NCBI GenBank assembly: GCA_016184365.1
Contig: JACPCW010000072.1
Span: forward strand, 1-64,000
From: Candidatus Rokuibacteriota bacterium
GTDB taxonomy: Bacteria > Methylomirabilota > Methylomirabilia > Rokubacteriales > CSP1-6
Reading direction: 5' to 3'
Length of the DNA stretch: 64,000 nt
The translations under genes were made by a program, and so were the position numbers. This document shows positions 20,538 through 28,956 of the stretch, in pieces. The notes under the pieces are model-generated. The model had not been told where the DNA came from. It saw only the letters and a list, made by a program, of their open reading frames with translations, and searched no databases. Positions within the stretch are counted from its first letter, which is position 1. Each line of letters begins with the position of its first letter.

Positions 20538-20794
20538 GCGGCGCGGCGTCGGGCTTGCGCGACGACGCCCCGCACGTCGTCGGGCGTCATCCACGTGTGC
20601 GACGTCCACTCGGCGGTCTCGCCGCAGAAGCAGGCGACGACGACGCGATAGGCCAGCGTGGCCGCGACGTGCGCCGTGTCACAGAAGAGCCCGCCGCAGC
20701 CGCGGTGGCCGTCGAGAAACGAGCGCACGCCGCGCAGCACGCCCTCGCGCGTCTGTCCGGATCGTCGTCGGTCGCCCGCCGGTCGTGGTGTCAT
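20534..20794 (-). CDS. Small cysteine-containing protein of unknown function
   Basis: 86 residues from the ATG at 20794 (an in-frame ATG two codons earlier is also possible). The middle has HRGCGGLFCDTAHVAATL and then VVVACFCGETAEWTSHTWMTPDD, four cysteines that could form a metal site or disulphides. I do not recognise the family. The gene is convergent with hemerythrin, and the two stops overlap. Confidence 0.55.
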   Translation of the reverse strand: MTPRPAGDRRRSGQTREGVLRGVRSFLDGHRGCGGLFCDTAHVAATLAYRVVVACFCGETAEWTSHTWMTPDDVRGVVAQARRRAA

Positions 20795-20891
20795 GGGCAT
20801 GCCGTCTTTGCAGGCGGCATTCCGGTGACTCGACACGCGTCGCGGGCCGGAACGGTCGATGGGGCGCGGGGTTATCGGTCGTCGGCCGCGG

Positions 20892-21131
20892 CTATCGCGC
20901 GAGCGGGACGCTGTGGGGCAGGAGCACGGTGCGGGTGACGGGCCGGATGCGACGGCAGCCCGAACACCTCCAGACGTCCTTCAGAAAGTCCGGCGACGCG
21001 GAGAGCTCGCCCGTCGTGCGCGTCACGTCAGCCGGCGCGGCGCGGAGCGCGCGCGCGAGGCAGTCGTCGCAGAGCGCCTCGCCGCGCGCGTCGAGCAGCA
21101 GGGCGACGAGGGCGGGCTTGAACCGCAGCAT
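20892..21131 (-). CDS. Small CxxC...CxxC protein (family in this window)
   Basis: 79 residues from the ATG at 21131. CDDCLARAL at about 26-34 and RCSGCRRIRPVTR near 60 give two CxxC pairs about 33 residues apart; between them is a short helical stretch. The same plan (helix, CxxC-x-x-A-L/I, about 30 residues, R/G-RC-x-x-C) occurs in the genes at 31318 and 40579, and partly at 48933. The likely fold is a small helical domain plus zinc ribbon, which suggests nucleic acid or protein binding; that is inference. A good -24/-12 motif lies just upstream. Confidence 0.65.
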   Translation of the reverse strand: MLRFKPALVALLLDARGEALCDDCLARALRAAPADVTRTTGELSASPDFLKDVWRCSGCRRIRPVTRTVLLPHSVPLAR

Positions 21132-21147
21132 GTGGCGTTCGTCCTGT

Positions 21148-21162
21148 GCAGCGGGCGTGCCT
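21148..21162 (-). promoter_or_regulatory. Candidate sigma-54 (-24/-12) promoter
   Basis: On the minus strand AGGCACG-CCCG-CTGC matches the consensus at 9 of 11 core positions with correct spacing. The predicted start is about five bases from the ATG at 21131, so the leader would be very short. That weakens the call or suggests a later start codon. Confidence 0.4.
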
Positions 21163-21318
21163 GACCGGGTGCACGGGATATCAAGCCGTTGCGCTCGCGG
21201 CAGGGTACTCGTTGCCAGACATCGGCCAACCGTTTCGCGCCTCACCGGCATCTCGCGTGCTTCGACGAGACCTTCCCTCAGGCGCTCGCGTTGGGCGGCC
21301 GAGAGGAGTCGAAGCACC

Positions 21319-22095
21319 GTGCAACCCCCTGCATCCCGTCACGCCGCCCTCGCCACCGTGCTCTCCGTCACCGAAGCGGCCCGGGCGCTGGCCGACGCGC
21401 GCGAGGTCGCTCGTCGCGGCGCGCGCGCCGTCGCGCACCTCCTCGGCGCCGACACCGCCGTGTACTTCGCCCTCGATGAAACGCGGCAGCAGGCGACCGC
21501 CGTCGCCGGCTACCGCGTGCCCGCGGAGCTCCAGCAGCCCGCGTACCGCATTGCCACGGCCGACGTGCCGCCGGTCCTCCGGGACGCGGGCCGCCGCAGC
21601 GAGCCGGTGATCGCGGCCGCCGTTGCCGACGATCCGGGCTTCGAGTCCGGCGCGCTGCGTTCGCTGCCGCGCGCGCCGCGGTCGATGGTCTGCGCGCCGG
21701 CCGTCCACGGCGGCGTCGTGCGCGGCGCGCTCGTGCTGTTCTGGTGGGAGCGCGCGTACGAGCCCGGCGCGGACGACGTCCGCGTCGCGACGACGGTCGC
21801 GACGTGGATCGCGCTCGCGCTGGACGCCACGGCGGTCGCGGTCGTCGCGCCGAACCGGACGCTCTTCATCATTGCGCGGCACAACGAGCATCTCTACCGC
21901 TCGCTGCGGCGGACGTTCGAGGACGACCAGACCGTGACGGTCATCCTCGATCGACGGGCCGCGGAACGCCGGGCGGGCGCGAGCGCCACGGAGCTCGAGC
22001 GGCGCGGTCGCGAGCGCCGGCTGACGCCGGACGTCGAGACGCAGCTGCGCCGGCGGGGCTGGGCCGTCGTGACGGTCAAGCCGTTCCGGCGATAG
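21319..22095 (+). CDS. GAF domain protein with a basic DRR-type C-terminal motif
   Basis: 258 residues from the GTG at 21319, which has a GAGGAG ribosome site; the frame is open much further upstream but without coding character. Residues 10-180 form a GAF-like sensor domain (EAARALADAREVARRGARAV, RSMVCAPAVHGGVVRGALVLFW, VATTVATWIALALDA). The C-terminal 70 residues have a strand FIIARHNEHLYRSLRRTF, then VTVILDRRAAERR and a run of paired arginines ending VVTVKPFRR. Proteins with repeated DRR.ERR motifs are common unknowns in soil bacteria. There is no output domain, so it is probably a regulator acting through contacts. Confidence 0.7.
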   Translation: MQPPASRHAALATVLSVTEAARALADAREVARRGARAVAHLLGADTAVYFALDETRQQATAVAGYRVPAELQQPAYRIATADVPPVLRDAGRRSEPVIAAAVADDPGFESGALRSLPRAPRSMVCAPAVHGGVVRGALVLFWWERAYEPGADDVRVATTVATWIALALDATAVAVVAPNRTLFIIARHNEHLYRSLRRTFEDDQTVTVILDRRAAERRAGASATELERRGRERRLTPDVETQLRRRGWAVVTVKPFRR

Positions 22096-22134
22096 CGTGG
22101 CGGGCGCGGTAGGATGGCGCCGGGAGGCCGCGCC

Positions 22135-22734
22135 ATGCCCGTCCCGATCGACCCCGCGCGCGACGCGCTCGTCATCGTCGACGTTCAGAACGACTTTTGC
22201 CCCGGCGGCGCGCTCGCGGTCAACGCCGGCGACGAGGTCGTGCCGGTGATGAACCGCTATGCCGAGCGGTTCGCGCGCGCGGGCGCGCCGGTGTTCGCGT
22301 CGCGCGACTGGCATCCCCGGCAGACGAAGCATTTCAAGGAGTGGGGCGGCGTCTGGCCGCCGCACTGCGTGCAGGGGACGCGCGGCGCCGAGTTCCATCC
22401 CGCGCTCTCGCTGCCGCCGCGGACCGAGATCGTCTCGAAGGGCATGGATCCCGATGCGGACGCGTACTCGGCGTTCCAGGCGGAGACTTCGGATGGCACG
22501 CCCTTCGCCAACGCGCTCGCGTCGCGCGGGGTCCGGCGCCTGTTCATCGGCGGGCTCGCGACCGACTACTGCGTGAAGGCCACCGTGCTCGACGCGCGGA
22601 AGCACGGCTTCGAGGCGTTCGTGCTCGACGATGCCTCGCGCGCGGTCGAGGTGGCCGCGGGTGACGGCGCGCGCGCGGTCGACGAGATGACGACGGCTGG
22701 CGCGCGCCTGCTGCGGAGGACCGAGCTCGCGTGA
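22135..22734 (+). CDS. pncA: Nicotinamidase/pyrazinamidase
   Basis: Hydrolyses nicotinamide to nicotinate in NAD salvage. The 199-residue isochorismatase-fold protein has the full catalytic triad: D in VIVDVQNDFCPGGAL, K in TEIVSKGMDPDADAYSAF and C in GLATDYCVKATVLDA. The metal ligands are in SRDWHPRQTKHF. The start at 22135 is preferred over ATG 22114 because a GGGAGG site lies just ahead. Its stop overlaps the start of the FIST gene (GTGA). Confidence 0.94.
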   Translation: MPVPIDPARDALVIVDVQNDFCPGGALAVNAGDEVVPVMNRYAERFARAGAPVFASRDWHPRQTKHFKEWGGVWPPHCVQGTRGAEFHPALSLPPRTEIVSKGMDPDADAYSAFQAETSDGTPFANALASRGVRRLFIGGLATDYCVKATVLDARKHGFEAFVLDDASRAVEVAAGDGARAVDEMTTAGARLLRRTELA

Positions 22735-23936
22735 TCCACGCCGGCTCCGGTCTCGCCGTGTCGGCCACGCCGGACGACGCGGCGCTCGAAGCGTCGCTGG
22801 CCGCGATCCAGGCGTCGGGCACGGATCGCGCGGACCTCGCGCTCGTGTTCGCGAGCGGCGCGGAAGCCGGCGATCGCGCGCACGCCGTGCTCCATGCCGT
22901 ACGCCGCGCCACCGGCGCGCGCGCCGTCGTGGGCTGCACCGGTGTCGGCGTGCTCACCGAGCGGCGCGAGGTCGAGGGCGACACGGCGGCCGCGGTCCTC
23001 ACGGTCGCACGCGACGGCCTCGTCGTGACGCCGTTCCTGCTGCCCGATCTCGAAACCATCGGTGCCGACGCCGGGTCGCGCCTCGCCGTCGCGACCGCCG
23101 AGACGGTGCTCGAGAGCGGGTCGGTGATCCTGCTGCCGGACGCGCGCGGCCTCGATCCGTGGGCGCTGCTCACGCGCTTCGACGCGGCGATGGGGTACGT
23201 GCCGATCGTCGGCGCCGTCGCCGCCGGCCCGGCGCTCGTCGAGTTCTGCAACACGGACGTCACGCAGGGCGGGGTCGCCGGCCTCGCGCTCTCCGGCGAG
23301 GAGCCCGTGATCGGCGTCGCGCAGGGTTGCATGCCGATCGGCGAGCCGTACGTGATCACGGCCGCCGAGGGCACCGTGATCCACTCGATCGGCAGCCGCC
23401 GCGCGCTGGTCGTGCTGAAGGAGGCGATCGAGACCCTGCCGAATCCGAACGAGCGGATCCAGCGCGCGGGGCTCTTCGCCGGCCTCGCCATCGATCCGGC
23501 GAAGTCGCCGCTCGAGCGCGGCGACTTCCTCGTGCGCCATCTCGTGGCGATCGACCAGTCGAGCGGCGCGATCGCCGTGGGCGACCAGGTGCGCGTCGGT
23601 CAGACGATCCAGTTCCAGATCCGCGACGCCGAGGCCGCGCGCGACGATCTGGCCGCGATGCTGGCGGGTGTCGTGCGCCGGCTCGATGGACGCCGGCCCG
23701 CGTTCGGCTGCTACTTCAACTGCGCCGGCCGCGGCGAGGGGCTCTACGGCAAGCCGGACCACGACGTCACGATGATCCGCGAACGGCTCGGCCCGGTCCC
23801 GCTCGCCGGCTTCTTCGGCAACGGCGAGTTCGCGCCGATCGCGCGCCGGAACCTCTTCCACACGTACACGGGCGTACTCGTGATCTTTCCAGATGGGGGC
23901 CCCGACATGGCCCCCATGCCCCCCGACGCTCGGTAG
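22731..23936 (+). CDS. FIST domain signalling protein
   Basis: 401 residues with FIST_N (about 15-215, with AVVGCTGVGVLTERREVEG and VGAVAAGP) and FIST_C (about 230-375, with FFGNGEFAPIARRNLFHTYTGVLVIF). FIST proteins are thought to bind small ligands such as amino acids and feed signal pathways. There is no kinase or cyclase attached. The last 15 residues (PDGGPDMAPMPPDAR) and the stop codon are encoded by copy R1 of the dispersed palindromic repeat, so the natural C-terminus has been replaced or extended by the insertion. Confidence 0.88.
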   Translation: MIHAGSGLAVSATPDDAALEASLAAIQASGTDRADLALVFASGAEAGDRAHAVLHAVRRATGARAVVGCTGVGVLTERREVEGDTAAAVLTVARDGLVVTPFLLPDLETIGADAGSRLAVATAETVLESGSVILLPDARGLDPWALLTRFDAAMGYVPIVGAVAAGPALVEFCNTDVTQGGVAGLALSGEEPVIGVAQGCMPIGEPYVITAAEGTVIHSIGSRRALVVLKEAIETLPNPNERIQRAGLFAGLAIDPAKSPLERGDFLVRHLVAIDQSSGAIAVGDQVRVGQTIQFQIRDAEAARDDLAAMLAGVVRRLDGRRPAFGCYFNCAGRGEGLYGKPDHDVTMIRERLGPVPLAGFFGNGEFAPIARRNLFHTYTGVLVIFPDGGPDMAPMPPDAR

Positions 23937-23961
23937 CGCCCCGGGGAACCCGGGGCGCTCC
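23895..23961 (+). repeat. Dispersed palindromic repeat, copy R1
   Basis: Consensus plan in two parts: a palindromic head GGGGCCCCGACATGGCCCC, a C-rich linker ending CGACGCTCGG, and a hairpin GCGCCCCGGGG-aa-CCCGGGGCGC followed by TCC. R1 shows all parts. It covers the 3' end of the FIST gene (supplying its stop TAG) and ends four bases before the start of the EamA gene. The other copies are at 26194, 38909, 48605, 58996 and 62058. Confidence 0.85.
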
Positions 23962-23964
23962 TCG

Positions 23965-24858
23965 GTGAAGCTTCCGCACGTCGCGCTCGCCGTGCTCGTC
24001 GCCGGCATGTGGGGCCTCGCGTTCGTCGCGACGCGCATGGCGCTCGACGACTTCTCGCCGCCGCAGCTCGCCGCGGCGCGGTTTCTCGTCGCGTGCGCGC
24101 CCGCGCTGCTGCTGCCGCGGCCCCGCATTCCGTGGGCGCTGCTCATCGCCACCGGCCTGACGCTGTTCGCCGCGCAGTTCCTGCTGCAGTTCTTCGGGAT
24201 CGCGCTCGGCATGCCGCCGGGCCTCGCGTCGGTCGTCATGCACACGCAGGCGTTCTACACGATCGCCTTCGCCGCGCTCGTGCTGCGCGAGTGGCCGACC
24301 GGTCGCCAGCTCGCGGGCGCCGTCGTGGCCGCCGGCGGCGTGGTCGCGATCGGACTGACGGTGGGTCAGGACCTCACGGTGATCGGTCTCGTGCTCACGA
24401 GCCTGTCGGCGATGAGCTGGGGGGTCGGCAACATTCTCCTGAAGCGGCTGCCGCCGGTGCCGATCCTCAATCTCGTCGTGTGGCTGAGCCTCGTTCCGCC
24501 GCTGCCGGCGCTGGCGGTGGCGCTCGCCCTGGACGGCCCGCTGGCGATCGGCGACGCGATCGCGGGGGCGAGCTGGCGCGGCGTCGCGTCCGTGCTCTAT
24601 CTCGGCGTCATCGGCAACATCGTCGCGTACGCGATCTGGGGCGCGCTGCTGCGCCAGTATCCCGCCGCCACCGTCACGCCGTTCGCGCTGCTCGTGCCCT
24701 TCGTCGCGTCGTATGCGTCGTCGATCGCGTTCGACGAACGGTTCGGTGCGCTGCGGCTCGGCGGCATGGCGCTCGTGCTGCTCGGGCTCGCGATCATCGT
24801 CGTCCCGCTCGGACGGGTCGCGCGCGGCGTGCCGGCCGCATCGCGGAGCCCGTCATGA
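23965..24858 (+). CDS. EamA/DMT family transporter
   Basis: 297 residues with ten membrane segments in two EamA halves (about 1-135 and 145-285); the first half opens with LVAGMWGLAFVATRMALDDFSP. It probably exports or imports small metabolites such as amino acids; closest in style to the YdcZ/EamA O-acetylserine/cysteine exporter group, but the substrate is not predictable. The GTG at 23965 is the first start after the palindromic repeat R1; a longer frame through the repeat would add a non-family N-terminus. Its stop overlaps the methyltransferase start (ATGA). Confidence 0.87.
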   Translation: MKLPHVALAVLVAGMWGLAFVATRMALDDFSPPQLAAARFLVACAPALLLPRPRIPWALLIATGLTLFAAQFLLQFFGIALGMPPGLASVVMHTQAFYTIAFAALVLREWPTGRQLAGAVVAAGGVVAIGLTVGQDLTVIGLVLTSLSAMSWGVGNILLKRLPPVPILNLVVWLSLVPPLPALAVALALDGPLAIGDAIAGASWRGVASVLYLGVIGNIVAYAIWGALLRQYPAATVTPFALLVPFVASYASSIAFDERFGALRLGGMALVLLGLAIIVVPLGRVARGVPAASRSPS

Positions 24859-25463
24859 GAGGGTGCGAGCAGATTCCGTGGCTCTACGACGCGCTCTGCA
24901 CCGTGTGCGAGGCGACCGGATTCAAGCGGTGGCGGCAATGGCTCGCCACGGGCGCACGCGGTCGCACCCTCGACCTCGGCTGCGGTACGGGGCGGAACCT
25001 GCCGCTCTTTCCCTCCGGCGTGCGCGCCGTCGGCGTCGATCCGGAGCGCGCGTCGCTCCGCCGCGCACGCCGGCGCTCGCGCGGCACGCCGCTCGTGCAG
25101 GCGCGCGCCGAAGCGCTGCCATTCCGCGACGGCGTCTTCGACACCGTCGTCACCGGTCTCGTGTTCTGTTCGGTCTCCGACCCGATGCGCGGGCTCGCGG
25201 AGGTCAAGCGCGTCCTCGCGCCGAACGGCACGCTCCGCATGCTCGAGCACGTGCGTTCGACGAAGCCGTGGAAGGCGCGGTTCCAGGACTGGATCCAGCC
25301 CGCGTGGACGCGAGCGAGCGGCGGCTGCCATCCGAATCGCGACACCGAGCGGACGGTCACCGCGGCGGGATTCGCGATCGACGAGCGAACGCGCCGCGCG
25401 AAGGCGGACATGCGGCGCTTCGAGGCGCGACCGGCGCGAGGCGGTGAGTACAATCGATCATGA
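24855..25463 (+). CDS. Class I SAM-dependent methyltransferase
   Basis: 202 residues. Motif I is TLDLGCGTGRNLPLF, followed by an acidic strand end AVGVDPERA, motif III-like DTVVTGLVFCSVSDP and LRMLEHVRS. It resembles the UbiE/phospholipid methyltransferase-like group, but no substrate can be assigned. It lies between EamA and the LigD phosphoesterase with four-base overlaps at both ends, so all three are one transcription unit. Confidence 0.85.
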   Translation: MRGCEQIPWLYDALCTVCEATGFKRWRQWLATGARGRTLDLGCGTGRNLPLFPSGVRAVGVDPERASLRRARRRSRGTPLVQARAEALPFRDGVFDTVVTGLVFCSVSDPMRGLAEVKRVLAPNGTLRMLEHVRSTKPWKARFQDWIQPAWTRASGGCHPNRDTERTVTAAGFAIDERTRRAKADMRRFEARPARGGEYNRS

Positions 25464-26170
25464 GCACGAAGCCACGCCGCGAGCCGAGTCTTCCCGACCT
25501 GTCGAGGTACGGACGGCTCGCCGAGTACCGGGCGAAGCGCCGCTTCGACGTCACGCCGGAACCGCCGCCGCGTCTCGCGCGCGCCGTGAAAACGGCCGCC
25601 ACGGCCAGCCCGAAGCTGGAGTTCGTCGTCCAGAAGCACCGCGCCGGACATCTGCACTACGACTTTCGTCTCGAGCACGAAGGCGTGATGCTCTCGTGGG
25701 CCGTACCCAAAGGTCCCGCGCCCGATCCCGCCGTCAAGCGGCTCGCGATGCAGACCGAGCCGCATCCCATGGACTACAACCAGTTCGAAGGCGTGATTCC
25801 CGAGGGCGAATACGGCGGCGGCACCGTCATGATCTGGGATCGCGGCACCTGGACGCCGGAATCGAGCGACGTCGGCCGCGCGCTCGCGAAGGGCGACCTC
25901 AAATTCCGGCTCGACGGGCGGAAGCTGAAGGGCTCGTGGGTGCTCGTGCGCACGCACGGCCGGCAGTGGCTGCTCATCAAGCACCGCGATGCGCACGCGT
26001 CGAGCGAGGATCTGACGGCGACGAAGCCGCGGTCCGTCGTCTCGCGCCGCACCCTGGCGGCGATCGCGCGCGCGGCCGGCGCGTCGCCGCGTCAGCTCGA
26101 GCAGGCCGCCGCCGCCGATGTGCCGCGGGATGCGGCCGCGCCTGCGGCGACGCAGCACCGCGCGCGTTAG
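25460..26170 (+). CDS. Stand-alone DNA ligase D 3'-phosphoesterase module
   Basis: 236 residues. The core (about 50-180) is the LigD PE domain: FVVQKHRAGHLHYDFRLE (metal-binding H and D), LSWAVPKGP, EGVIPEGEYGGGTVMIWD and SWVLVRTHGRQWLLIKHRD. The enzyme trims 3'-phosphate or ribonucleotide ends before end joining. In full LigD proteins it is fused to ligase and polymerase domains; here it is separate, with the ligase module as the next gene. The C-terminal 55 residues are Ala/Arg-rich and probably disordered. No Ku or LigD polymerase gene is in the window. Confidence 0.9.
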   Translation: MSTKPRREPSLPDLSRYGRLAEYRAKRRFDVTPEPPPRLARAVKTAATASPKLEFVVQKHRAGHLHYDFRLEHEGVMLSWAVPKGPAPDPAVKRLAMQTEPHPMDYNQFEGVIPEGEYGGGTVMIWDRGTWTPESSDVGRALAKGDLKFRLDGRKLKGSWVLVRTHGRQWLLIKHRDAHASSEDLTATKPRSVVSRRTLAAIARAAGASPRQLEQAAAADVPRDAAAPAATQHRAR

Positions 26171-26193
26171 TGTCCGCCGAAGCGCGTGGTCGA

Positions 26194-26262
26194 GGAGCGC
26201 CACGGCTTCGCCGGGGCGCTTCCGAGCGCGAGAGGATCCGGGGGGCCATGTCGGGGCCCCCC
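26194..26262 (-). repeat. Dispersed palindromic repeat, copy R2
   Basis: Reverse orientation relative to R1. The head (GGGGCCCCGACATGGCCCC on the minus strand) covers 26242-26262 and contains, on the plus strand, the ATG that starts the DNA ligase (ATGTCGGGGCCCCC). The distal hairpin is more diverged here (GCGCCCCGGC-gaa-GCCG). It fills most of the 77-base gap between the two LigD-type genes. Confidence 0.8.
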
Positions 26263-27171
26263 ATCTCGATCCGTCCGATGCTCGCCACCCTCGTCGGCGA
26301 GCCGTTCCACCGTGAGGGCTGGGTCTACGAGGAGAAGTACGACGGCTTCCGCATCGTCGCGTACAAGGACGGCCGCCGCGTCACGCTGATGACCCGGAAT
26401 CTCAAGGACCGGACCGGCGACTTTCCGGATCTCGCGGCCGCGGTCGCGAAGCTTGCCGCGCCCACGCTCGTGCTCGACGGCGAGGTCGTGATCTTCGATC
26501 CCGAAGGCATCTCACGGTTCCAGCTGATGCAGCGTCGTGCCGAGGGCGCCGCGGTCTACGTGGTCTTCGACTGTCTCTTCGCGCGCGGCCGCGACCTGCG
26601 CGCGCGGCCGCTCCGCGAGCGCCGCCAGGCGCTCGAGGCCGAGGTGCGCGAGAGCGAGACGCTGCGGCTCGCACGGCGGTTGTCGGACGACGGCCTCGCC
26701 GCGTTTCGCGAGGCGAAGAAGCGCGGCCTCGAGGGCCTGATCGCGAAGGACGGCGCGTCGCACTACGAAGACGGCGCGCGGTCGATGGCGTGGCGCAAGG
26801 TGAAGGTCCGCAACGAAGAGGAATTCGTCATCGGTGGATTCACGCGTCCGGAGGGATCACGCAGTCACTTCGGCGCGATCCTCGTCGGCGCGTGGCAGCG
26901 CGGCACGCTGCGGTACGCGGGCAAGGTCGGCACCGGCTACACGGCGAAGATGCTGGCGGACCTGATGGCGCGCTTCCATCCGCTCGTGCGTCCGACGTCG
27001 CCGTTCGCCGATGCGCCGCGCGAGCGGCGCGTGACGTGGCTCGAGCCGTCGCTGATCGCGCAGGTCGGGTTCACGGAGCTCACCGACGACGGCCGGCTTC
27101 GCCACCCGACGTTTCTGGGGCTGCGGGACGACAAGGCCGCGAGCGAGGTGCGCTGGCCACGCCGGGGCTGA
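26248..27171 (+). CDS. ATP-dependent DNA ligase (LigD ligase module)
   Basis: 307 residues: adenylation domain with the active lysine K30 in VYEEKYDGFRIVAYKDG, later motifs VLDGEVVIFD (motif III), GLEGLIAKD (motif IV) and AWRKVKVRN (motif V). The OB-fold domain starts near 205 (FVIGGFTRPEGSRSHFGA). It seals nicks, probably in double-strand break repair with the PE module upstream. The chosen ATG at 26248 lies inside palindromic repeat R2, which supplies the first residues MSGPP. The conserved family start, about SIRPMLATLV, follows directly. A longer in-frame reading to 25444 is a shadow of the PE gene. Confidence 0.92.
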   Translation: MSGPPISIRPMLATLVGEPFHREGWVYEEKYDGFRIVAYKDGRRVTLMTRNLKDRTGDFPDLAAAVAKLAAPTLVLDGEVVIFDPEGISRFQLMQRRAEGAAVYVVFDCLFARGRDLRARPLRERRQALEAEVRESETLRLARRLSDDGLAAFREAKKRGLEGLIAKDGASHYEDGARSMAWRKVKVRNEEEFVIGGFTRPEGSRSHFGAILVGAWQRGTLRYAGKVGTGYTAKMLADLMARFHPLVRPTSPFADAPRERRVTWLEPSLIAQVGFTELTDDGRLRHPTFLGLRDDKAASEVRWPRRG

Positions 27172-27194
27172 CGCGCGCTCAGCGAGCGAGCGGG

Positions 27195-28928
27195 TCACAC
27201 CGCGTACCGGCGGCGGATCGCGGCGAGCGCCTCTCGCCGCGATGCCGCCGGCGGCAGCGCGAGGTTCGATTCCAGCCCCGCCATCTCGGTCGCCAGCTCC
27301 GGATCCTTGATCATCTCGCGCAGCCAGCGCGAGTAGTCGCCGTGCCGCAGGTGGAACGCCCAGGTGTCGGGATCGACGCCGTCGGCGAGCTCGCAGAACC
27401 GGACGAGATTCGCCGCGCGGAGGTTGAGCGCGCCCGCGGGCCCACGGAAATAGAAGCTGCGGTCCGGTGGCAGCTCGCCTTCCGTGTACTTCCGCACGTG
27501 GCGGCGGTGCTCGACGCGCCGGCGCGCCACGGTGAACCGCGTCGCGCCCGACTCGCTGTCGTCGAGCCACGCGATCGCCGCTTCGCCGCGGGCGAACGGC
27601 GGTCCGCCGATCGGCGCGGCGGGCGGACGGTCCGGACGTTCGGCACGCAGCGCGCGGAGCGTCGCGTCGAACGCGTCGAGGTCCGTCGACGCGAGCACGT
27701 TCGGCGTCGCATGCAGGTCACGCGCAAGGTCGTCGACCGACAGCGTGATCACGCAGAGCGGGTCGCGCACGGCTTTCAACGCTTCGGCGCCGGGCGAGCC
27801 GTCGGCCGGCAGCAGGTGATGCGCCTCGTCGACGAGCAGCCAGTGCGGGAGCCCGGTCGCGCTGCGCGCGGCCGCGATCTTCGCGAACACCAGCGCGCCG
27901 TACTCGACCTTGTCGGGGCGCGACATGGACGAGAGGTTCAGGACGAGGCTGGTGCGCGGCCGGCGCAGGAACTGCTCGAGCTCGTCGGCGGTCGGCAGTC
28001 CATGGTCCGACTTGCCGCCGAGGACGAGCATGCCTTCCAGGTCGCTCAGGCTCTGATAGTCGCCTTCGGGGTCGAGGAGACAGACGCTGCGTCCCGTCTC
28101 GACGAGCCGCTCGACGAGCAGGCCGGTCAGTGTCGACTTGCCGCTGGCCGACGGACCGACGACGAGCAGCCGCGTGCCGTGCACGGGAACGCGCACAGGG
28201 GTGCCGTCGGCGCGGTCGCCGAGGTTCACGCGGTGGCGCACGAGGCCCGGCGCGAGCGCGGCGATGTCGGTGAGCACGTGGTCTTCGATGAAGCGCCGCG
28301 CCCCGTGCGAGCCGTGTTCGGCGGTCACGTAGTCCGCGCGCTCGCGCAGCGCGGGAACCGCGTCGCCGACCGCGACCGACAGCTCCGCGATCGCGAGGAA
28401 CGCGTGGTCGTTTTCGCCGTCGCCGATGCCGACGACGTTGTGCGGCGAATAGCCCATCGCCGTCAGCCACGCCTCGAGCCCGGTGGCCTTCGTCACGCCG
28501 CCGGGCAGCAGCATCAGGGCCCCCTTGTTGAAGACGAGCGTCCGCTCCACGCCGGCTTCGCGGATCGCCGCGATCGATTCTTCGGCGAACGGCGCGAGCG
28601 TCGCGATGAGCGAGCTGCCGAGGTCGTGGGGCACTTCCCGCCGGCGGAGCTGATCGACGAGCGCCGGCTCGGGCGCGTCGCCGAGCACCTTCACCTCGCG
28701 CCGCGCGGGGAAGTAGAGCACCGCGCCGTTTTCGGCGACGACGGCGTCGAACATCTCGTCCACGGTGGGACACACGTGGCGCAGGTCGGGCAGGACGCGG
28801 CCCGTGACGAGCACGAGCTTGCGGCCGGATTCACGGACCCGGGCCAGCGTCGCCGCCATGTCGCGCGAGACGTGGCCGTGGTCCGCAACGGTTCCGTCGT
28901 AATCACAGGCGAGGACGTGGACGATCAT
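27195..28928 (-). CDS. HAD phosphatase fused to a HerA/DUF87-like P-loop ATPase
   Basis: 577 residues. Residues 1-225 are a Cof-type (HAD-IIB) phosphatase: ACDYDGTVADHG (nucleophile D9 and D11), VLVTGR, LVFNKGALMLL and GIGDGENDHAFL. Residues about 240-575 are an ATPase: Walker A in VVGPSASGKSTLT (about 255), LLDPEGDYQSLSDLEG, Walker B in WLLVDEAHHLLPADG (about 366) and a sensor-like CVITLSVDD. The ATPase half resembles the HerA/DUF87 group, which moves DNA or other polymers. The end domain HRRHVRKYTEGELPPDRSFY lies near 490. Such fusions exist, but I know no established function. It ends 28 bases before the DUF72 gene, same strand. Confidence 0.82.
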   Translation of the reverse strand: MIVHVLACDYDGTVADHGHVSRDMAATLARVRESGRKLVLVTGRVLPDLRHVCPTVDEMFDAVVAENGAVLYFPARREVKVLGDAPEPALVDQLRRREVPHDLGSSLIATLAPFAEESIAAIREAGVERTLVFNKGALMLLPGGVTKATGLEAWLTAMGYSPHNVVGIGDGENDHAFLAIAELSVAVGDAVPALRERADYVTAEHGSHGARRFIEDHVLTDIAALAPGLVRHRVNLGDRADGTPVRVPVHGTRLLVVGPSASGKSTLTGLLVERLVETGRSVCLLDPEGDYQSLSDLEGMLVLGGKSDHGLPTADELEQFLRRPRTSLVLNLSSMSRPDKVEYGALVFAKIAAARSATGLPHWLLVDEAHHLLPADGSPGAEALKAVRDPLCVITLSVDDLARDLHATPNVLASTDLDAFDATLRALRAERPDRPPAAPIGGPPFARGEAAIAWLDDSESGATRFTVARRRVEHRRHVRKYTEGELPPDRSFYFRGPAGALNLRAANLVRFCELADGVDPDTWAFHLRHGDYSRWLREMIKDPELATEMAGLESNLALPPAASRREALAAIRRRYAV

Positions 28929-28956
28929 CGCGGGGCGGGACGTGCCTCTCGTTCCA

